A stretch of 11,518 nucleotides of DNA, taken from the NCBI GenBank assembly GCA_902795665.1, contig CADBMA010000039.1, forward strand, positions 1 to 11,518, read 5' to 3'. How positions within the stretch are numbered: position 1 is the first letter of the stretch; every line of letters begins with the position of its first letter. A model generated the notes under the pieces. It saw nothing but the letters and a program-made list of their open reading frames with translations. It was not told where the DNA came from and did not search any database. The position numbers and the translations under genes are program-made. This DNA comes from an uncultured Rhodospirillales bacterium. GTDB lineage: Bacteria > Pseudomonadota > Alphaproteobacteria > RF32 > CAG-239. Shown here in pieces: positions 7,631-11,518 of the stretch.

Positions 7631-8200
7631 ATGACCAAAGTTGCAATTTGGTGCCGACACGAGAACGATAATGTTATAGGTATCGGTTCACAGATTCCGT
7701 GGCATATAAAATCAGATTTTCAACGTTTTAAACGCATTACACTGGGAAATAATGTTGTTGCCGGACAGTCTACATATGAAAGCTTTCCCAATCGTACGCT
7801 ACCGGAGCGCAACATATATATTCTGACTTTTGAAACTGACTATCAAGTAACAGACCCTGAGCATCATTTTGTGGTTAATGATGTGAATTTTTTTAAGGAT
7901 TTTGAAGAAGATATTTATATTTCCGGCGGCGCGTCAATTTATAAGTTGTTTATGACCGGCGACTCAAAGCTTATGCCTGATATTGTTGTCGATTGTATAT
8001 ATAAGGGCGATTTAAATCCTGACTTAACCGGCAATAAAGTTGACATTACCCCGTGTGTTGAAAGTTTGAATAAAAATTATCGGCAAATTTTTCCTGATTT
8101 TGATTTGGATAATATCACAACCCGCGTTATGGTGCGTAAAGGAGAATTTGTTGAGCAGTCAGTATTAAAGAAAATTATTTTAGAAATTACTAATGTTTAA
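7631..8200 (+). CDS. folA: Dihydrofolate reductase, divergent
   Basis: DHFR reduces dihydrofolate, the by-product of ThyA, back to tetrahydrofolate. Family features seen: VIG (15-17), PWH with Trp24, the substrate-binding Asp29 in KSDFQRFK, GQSTYES (45-51), LPERN (57-61, Arg60 for the folate glutamate) and GG with Tyr104 (99-104). At 189 aa it is longer than E. coli FolA (159). It is unusual at the NADPH phosphate site: Gln46 replaces the Arg of the usual GR-x-T motif, and Thr66-Phe67 replace the usual Ser/Arg pair after the next strand. The N-terminal strand (AIWCRHENDN) is also atypical. A good SD (GAGGT, 7617-7621) lies 9 nt before the ATG. thyA follows after 18 nt, which strongly supports a folate role. 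A DHFR-fold enzyme of altered specificity remains possible. Confidence 0.8.
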   Translation: MTKVAIWCRHENDNVIGIGSQIPWHIKSDFQRFKRITLGNNVVAGQSTYESFPNRTLPERNIYILTFETDYQVTDPEHHFVVNDVNFFKDFEEDIYISGGASIYKLFMTGDSKLMPDIVVDCIYKGDLNPDLTGNKVDITPCVESLNKNYRQIFPDFDLDNITTRVMVRKGEFVEQSVLKKIILEITNV

Positions 8201-8218
8201 CAAAAATAAGGAAACGTT

Positions 8219-9007
8219 ATGAAACAGTATTTAGATTTGCTCCGTGATGTAATGGAGAATGGAAAAGACAGCGACAATCGCACCGGCATTTATGCCCGTA
8301 AGGTTTTCGGCCGTCAGATGCATTTTAATTTGGAGGATGGCTTTCCTCTGGTTACAACCAAAGAAATGTTTCTGAAAGGTGTCATTCATGAGCTGATATG
8401 GCTTTTGTCTGGCAATACCAACATTAAGTACCTGCTGGACAACAATGTCCACATTTGGGACGAATGGGCCGATGAAAACGGAAACCTCGGACCGGTTTAT
8501 GGTCATCAATGGCGCAACTGGAATTCTGAGGGAATCGACCAGATTAAAGACGTTATTGAACGTATCAAAACCGACCCAACCGACCGCCGCATGATTGTTA
8601 CGGCGTGGAATCCGTCACAGATTGACCAAATGGCATTGCCGCCCTGCCACTGCTTTTTCCAGTTTGACGTTACCCCCGATGGCAAGCTGAATTGCCAGCT
8701 TTATCAGCGCAGTTGCGATATGTTTTTGGGTGTTCCCTTCAACATTGCATCGTACTCGTTGCTTACCATGATGATTGCTCAGGTATGCGGACTGAAGGCT
8801 GGAGAATTCATCCACTCTTTGGGAAATACGCACATCTACAACAATCACTTTGAGCAGGTAAAAACACAGCTTACCCGCAATCCTTATCCGCTGCCCAAGA
8901 TGATTATCAATCCTGATGTCAAAAAAATTGATGACTTCAAATACGAAGACTTCAAACTTGTTGACTATCAGTGCCATCACAAATTGACCGGCAAAGTGGC
9001 AGTGTAA
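8219..9007 (+). CDS. thyA: Thymidylate synthase ThyA
   Basis: ThyA methylates dUMP to dTMP using methylene-tetrahydrofolate, releasing dihydrofolate for FolA. The 262 aa are close to the standard 264. Visible functional residues: Arg21 (dUMP phosphate), WDEWAD (80-85), RR (123-124, phosphate contact from the second subunit), the catalytic Cys143 in LPPCHCFFQF, QRSCDMFLGVPFN with Asp167 and Asn175, and HIY (205-207). The C-terminus reads CHHKLTGKVAV instead of the more usual PHPxIKAPVAV, while the final Val, which closes over the active site, is kept. The SD AAGGA (8208-8212) lies 6 nt before the ATG and the gene is 18 nt from folA, so the two are almost certainly co-transcribed. Codon use looks more GC-rich (AAC, ACC, CTG, CGC) than in folA. 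A terminator hairpin follows the stop. Confidence 0.97.
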   Translation: MKQYLDLLRDVMENGKDSDNRTGIYARKVFGRQMHFNLEDGFPLVTTKEMFLKGVIHELIWLLSGNTNIKYLLDNNVHIWDEWADENGNLGPVYGHQWRNWNSEGIDQIKDVIERIKTDPTDRRMIVTAWNPSQIDQMALPPCHCFFQFDVTPDGKLNCQLYQRSCDMFLGVPFNIASYSLLTMMIAQVCGLKAGEFIHSLGNTHIYNNHFEQVKTQLTRNPYPLPKMIINPDVKKIDDFKYEDFKLVDYQCHHKLTGKVAV

Positions 9008-9011
9008 TGTT

Positions 9012-9051
9012 ATGCCTGCTATCCTTGATGGGATAGCAGGTATTATTTTAT
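9012..9051 (+). terminator. Rho-independent terminator after thyA
   Basis: CCTGCTATCC (9015-9024) and GGATAGCAGG (9031-9040) form a perfect 10-bp stem with a 6-nt loop, extended to 13 bp by a G-U, a U-A and an A-U pair (9012-9014 with 9041-9043). A T-rich tail, TATTATTTTAT, follows. The stem begins 4 nt after the thyA stop codon. Only 19 nt separate the extended stem from the next start codon, leaving no space for a promoter between them. Confidence 0.85.
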
Positions 9052-9062
9052 CTGGAGAAAAT

Positions 9063-9461
9063 ATGATGGAAGCAAAAGATTTTTTAAGAGAATACTGTAG
9101 CTTTGTTGATAGCGTTACTTCACAATCCAGCAAAGATGACGATTTATTTTCGCAGCGCATTGTCGCCTTGTCAAAATGGTTAAACGGAAATTATGCACGA
9201 ATGGATACAGCCATGACCGGATTGGCCGGAGAGGCCGGAGAATGTTGCGATCTGTGGAAAAAACTTAAATTTCATAACAAAGAACTTAATGATGAAAACC
9301 GCCAAAAAATGATTGATGAACTCAGTGATGTATGCTGGTATCTAGCAAATGCCGCACTGGCTTTGGGAGTTGATATTGATGATATTATCAAACACAATAT
9401 TGAAAAATTAAAAGCACGGCATCCTCACGGCTTTTCTCCCGAGTATATGAATAGAAAATAA
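9063..9461 (+). CDS. MazG-like nucleotide pyrophosphohydrolase
   Basis: This is a single-domain all-alpha NTP pyrophosphohydrolase (132 aa) of the MazG superfamily, which cleaves (d)NTPs to (d)NMP and PPi and often removes non-canonical nucleotides. The metal-binding motifs are intact: GEAGE (56-60, Glu57 and Glu60) and DELSD (85-89, Glu86 and Asp89). The C-terminal IEKLKARHPHGFSPEYMN matches the ending common in short MazG-like proteins. The open frame extends back to 9012 inside the terminator hairpin, but GGAG (9054-9057) points to ATG at 9063, or equally ATG at 9066. It lies after folA-thyA with a terminator between, so it may be transcribed by read-through or from a promoter inside thyA. 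The substrate is unknown; a dUTP or dCTP role would fit dTMP synthesis but is inference. It is not the two-domain E. coli MazG. Confidence 0.85.
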   Translation: MMEAKDFLREYCSFVDSVTSQSSKDDDLFSQRIVALSKWLNGNYARMDTAMTGLAGEAGECCDLWKKLKFHNKELNDENRQKMIDELSDVCWYLANAALALGVDIDDIIKHNIEKLKARHPHGFSPEYMNRK

Positions 9462-9474
9462 TCAATATATTGAT
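9461..9474. repeat. 14-bp perfect palindrome on the glmM promoter
   Basis: ATCAATATATTGAT reads identically on both strands. It begins on the last base of the preceding stop codon and its right half covers most of the glmM -35 box. The symmetry and position suit an operator for a dimeric repressor. Short palindromes occur by chance in AT-rich DNA, so the assignment is tentative. Confidence 0.4.
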
Positions 9475-9498
9475 ATTTGGTACGAATGTTTATATAGT
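9470..9498 (+). promoter_or_regulatory. Sigma70-type promoter for glmM
   Basis: TTGATA (9470-9475) and TATAGT (9493-9498) are separated by exactly 17 bp; each is one mismatch from consensus. The predicted start near 9505 falls immediately before the glmM Shine-Dalgarno sequence, giving a very short leader of about 14 nt. Confidence 0.55.
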
Positions 9499-9518
9499 TA
9501 GCTGCGGAGGAAGAAGTA

Positions 9519-10868
9519 ATGTCACAAAAATTGTTCGGAACTGACGGAGTGAGAGGGATTGCCAATCAATATCCTATGAATGCTGATTTTGCTACCAAAT
9601 TGGGTATGGCATGCGGATTGCAAATTTGCACCAAAAAAAAACGAGTGGCCATTGCTCGTGATACCCGCATCTCGGGAGAAATGCTGCAATCGGCGCTGAG
9701 TGCCGGTTTTTTGGCAGCAGGTGTCGATGTCATATTGCTTGGCGTGTTGCCAACTCCTGCTCTAACCTTGGTGACCTCGGAACTGGATGTTGATATGTCA
9801 GTGATGATTACCGCTTCGCATAATCCATATTATGATAATGGTATAAAATTAATAGACTACAACGGCAATAAGTTTGATGATGAAACAACAAATCATTTAG
9901 AGCAGACAATCATTGAAAATAATTTTCGGCTATCTCATGAGCATTTAGGAAAAATTATCGAAAATACCAAAGCCTTAACTTTATATTTGGAAAAAATTAA
10001 TAAAATTACTGACGTGCAAGCTCCACTGAAAGGGCTTCGGATTGTTCTTGACTGCGCAAACGGGTGCTTTGCCGAAATTATGCCACAAGTATTCAAAAGC
10101 TGGGGAGCCGGTGTTATCTGCTTGGGCAATGAGCCTGATGGCTATAATATTAATAGAAACTGCGGCTCACAGCATCCTGAAAAACTGTATGAAACTGTTA
10201 TCGGAGCGCATGCTGATATCGGAATTGCTGTTGATGGTGACGGCGATCGCTTGTTGGTCTGCGATCGCAATGGAGTGAAAATTCCGGCAGAAGCTTTAAT
10301 TGCCTTTTTGGCACGTTATCTGAAAGAAGAAGGCAAATATCGAGGAAATGCCGTTGTTTCAACAATTATTTCAAATACTGCAATGGAAAGATATATCCGC
10401 AAGTTGGGATTTGATTATTATAGCGTGAAAGTCGGAGAACGCGCCATTATTGCCAAAATGCAAGAAGTTGGGTGCTGTTTGGGGGGAGAAGAATCAGGAC
10501 ATATTGTTGCCGGAGAATATTGTAAAAGCGGCGATGGTATGGTCAATGCTCTGTTGGTTTGTCTGGCGGTGTTGAAAGACGGACGCAAAACCGATGAAAT
10601 TTTCCCAGAATTTGAACTTGATCCTTATGTTTTTACAAGTATTGCTGTTGTAGATAGGACGACCGTAGTTGCTGCGACGCAGGCAGATAATGTAAAAAAT
10701 GCTGTCAAACAAGCAGAAAAAATTATGCATGATTGCGGCAGAGTTGTATTGCACCCATCTGGAACCGAACCCAAAATTCGTGTCTGGGTTTCAGGCTGTG
10801 ACAAAGATAAAGTTCATGAAGCTGCAGATATAATAATAAATGAGATTAAAAAATTTCAGGAGGTATAG
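9519..10868 (+). CDS. glmM: Phosphoglucosamine mutase GlmM
   Basis: GlmM converts glucosamine-6-phosphate to glucosamine-1-phosphate, feeding UDP-GlcNAc for peptidoglycan and LPS lipid A. The 449 aa match the family length. The N-terminal FGTDGVRG (6-13), the phosphoserine loop TASHNP with catalytic Ser100 (98-103), the Mg2+ loop DGDGDR (239-244), the sugar-binding GGEESGH (322-328) and the phosphate-binding SGTEPKIR (414-421) identify the four alpha-D-phosphohexomutase domains. One deviation: the loop reads HPSGTEP, with His412 where GlmM proteins usually have Arg. The start is secure, with GGAGGA (9506-9511) 7 nt upstream and its own promoter candidate. The stop codon touches the ATG of the next gene, so the membrane protein and probably uvrC follow in one operon. 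GlmM is normally activated by Ser phosphorylation; nothing here suggests otherwise. Confidence 0.97.
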   Translation: MSQKLFGTDGVRGIANQYPMNADFATKLGMACGLQICTKKKRVAIARDTRISGEMLQSALSAGFLAAGVDVILLGVLPTPALTLVTSELDVDMSVMITASHNPYYDNGIKLIDYNGNKFDDETTNHLEQTIIENNFRLSHEHLGKIIENTKALTLYLEKINKITDVQAPLKGLRIVLDCANGCFAEIMPQVFKSWGAGVICLGNEPDGYNINRNCGSQHPEKLYETVIGAHADIGIAVDGDGDRLLVCDRNGVKIPAEALIAFLARYLKEEGKYRGNAVVSTIISNTAMERYIRKLGFDYYSVKVGERAIIAKMQEVGCCLGGEESGHIVAGEYCKSGDGMVNALLVCLAVLKDGRKTDEIFPEFELDPYVFTSIAVVDRTTVVAATQADNVKNAVKQAEKIMHDCGRVVLHPSGTEPKIRVWVSGCDKDKVHEAADIIINEIKKFQEV

Positions 10869-11189
10869 ATGATTAAGGGTATTATTAATCTGTTTAAAAG
10901 CGGTCTTATCCTAAACCCTATGATTTTATTGGGAATTTGCACCGGAATATTTTTATCTTATCGCCATGGGCTGCAATATTTTTACAGCAACATCATTGTT
11001 AATTATGACTTTTATTTAATATGTGTATCGGTTGCTTTTGTGTACACTTTTGCTTTTAGGCAAGTATACAAAGGTTATAGCAACGTTGTTGATTGGGCAG
11101 AAACTTTCAAACGTTTTATCGGTAATTCATTTTTACTGATTATCACCACCATATTTACGGTAATCTTTTTCGGAATATTATTCTTTTAA
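10869..11189 (+). CDS. Small membrane protein of unknown function
   Basis: I do not recognise this 106-residue protein. It starts on the base after the glmM stop codon, with a strong SD (AGGAGG, 10858-10863) inside the end of glmM, so translation is expected and probably coupled. Three hydrophobic segments are visible (about 13-30, 48-64 and 86-106). Basic residues (Lys3, Lys10; Arg64, Lys68, Lys81, Arg82) suggest a cytoplasmic N-terminus, a cytoplasmic loop between segments 2 and 3, and an outward C-terminus that ends directly in the membrane (FFGILFF). There is no signal peptide, no cysteine pair and no catalytic motif. The neighbours are a cell-wall precursor enzyme (GlmM) and a DNA repair nuclease (UvrC). 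An envelope role is plausible, but nothing in the sequence proves it. Confidence 0.75.
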   Translation: MIKGIINLFKSGLILNPMILLGICTGIFLSYRHGLQYFYSNIIVNYDFYLICVSVAFVYTFAFRQVYKGYSNVVDWAETFKRFIGNSFLLIITTIFTVIFFGILFF

Positions 11190-11198
11190 CGTAAAAAG

Positions 11199-11518
11199 AT
11201 GGCATCAGTTTTTGATATAAATCGCGGGTTGGATATTCTGGAGCAACACATAAAAATAGCTCCGGAAAAGCCCGGAGTTTATCGAATGATTGACAAGAAC
11301 GAAAATGTTCTTTATGTCGGCAAAGCTAAAAATATTAAAAAGAGAATTACGGCTTATTCGCACATCAACAAGCTCCCTGCCCGCTTGCAGCGCATGGTTG
11401 CACAAATTAATCGTATGGAATTTATTGTTGTTGAAACTGAAGCCAAGGCTTTGCTGCTTGAAAATGAGCTGATAAAAAAGTTAGAACCAAAATATAATAT
11501 CTTACTGAAAGATGATAA
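11199..11518 (+). CDS. uvrC: Excinuclease ABC subunit C, 5' part
   Basis: UvrC makes the dual incisions of nucleotide excision repair after UvrAB damage recognition. Only the first 106 codons are present; the gene continues past the right edge. They form the GIY-YIG nuclease domain that cuts 3' of the lesion: PGVYRM (25-30), LYVGKAKNIKKR (38-49) and LLLENELIKKLEPKYN (85-100). By comparison with Thermotoga maritima UvrC from memory, Tyr39, Arg49 and Glu88 are the catalytic residues, and all are present. The UvrB-binding, RNase H-like and HhH parts lie outside. The ATG lies 9 nt after the stop of the membrane protein in the same frame, with only a poor purine-rich SD (AAAAAG), so it probably depends on translational coupling. 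Confidence 0.95.
   Translation, partial: MASVFDINRGLDILEQHIKIAPEKPGVYRMIDKNENVLYVGKAKNIKKRITAYSHINKLPARLQRMVAQINRMEFIVVETEAKALLLENELIKKLEPKYNILLKDD

Noticed and set aside
9012..9062. Upstream start giving a 149-residue MazG-like protein
   Set aside because: The first ATG lies inside the thyA terminator stem with no SD; the extra 17 residues do not belong to the family, and ATG at 9063 has GGAG.
8615..9160. 181-codon open frame on the minus strand across thyA and the MazG-like gene
   Set aside because: It crosses the thyA catalytic region, the terminator and the next gene start in antisense; no SD or family motif is evident.
10243..10268. Two GCGATCGC octamers 18 bp apart inside glmM, resembling cyanobacterial HIP1
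   Set aside because: Both fall in codons for conserved residues (the GDR of DGDGDR, and CDR), only two copies are seen, and the rest of the window has no enrichment.

Overview
The window is chromosomal core DNA of an AT-rich Gram-negative bacterium. It encodes outer-membrane LPS export proteins, a proton-pumping pyrophosphatase, and housekeeping enzymes for folate, dTMP and cell-wall precursor synthesis. The LptD and LptF sequences have the motif style I associate with alphaproteobacteria (LptD CxxC followed by PLW, HPDPTVKRRSGFLPP, an NEDS motif and a single Cys near the C-terminus). An uncultured, AT-rich, possibly host-associated alphaproteobacterium is my best guess, but there is no rRNA or other firm taxonomic marker here.

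Left half, minus strand (1-6006), in transcription order: hppA (membrane pyrophosphatase), a hairpin terminator, lptF, lptD (ATGA overlap with lptF), and the first 51 codons of an exported protein that by position is probably the chaperone SurA. lptF, lptD and the exported protein form a tight envelope-biogenesis operon. The usual lptF partner, lptG, is absent from the place where it would be expected.

A divergent intergenic region (6007-6199) separates hppA from the plus-strand half. It carries a good sigma70-type promoter for the rightward genes and an A6T8 tract.

Right half, plus strand (6200-11518): atoD-atoA (two-subunit CoA-transferase); folA-thyA (dihydrofolate reductase and thymidylate synthase, a functional pair); a rho-independent terminator; a short MazG-type nucleotide pyrophosphohydrolase; a promoter overlapped by a 14-bp perfect palindrome; glmM (phosphoglucosamine mutase); an unrecognised 106-residue membrane protein directly abutting glmM; and the 5' part of uvrC (GIY-YIG nuclease domain only, cut by the window end).

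There is no intergenic stretch above 300 bases. I see no tRNA, rRNA, CRISPR array, insertion sequence, prophage gene or integration site. I did not find a clearly new biological system; the genes are essentially housekeeping. The points most worth checking are the divergent pyrophosphatase, the missing lptG, the terminator hairpin that contains the lptF ribosome-binding site, a dihydrofolate reductase lacking the usual NADPH-phosphate-binding arginine, the palindrome on the glmM promoter, and the orphan membrane protein.
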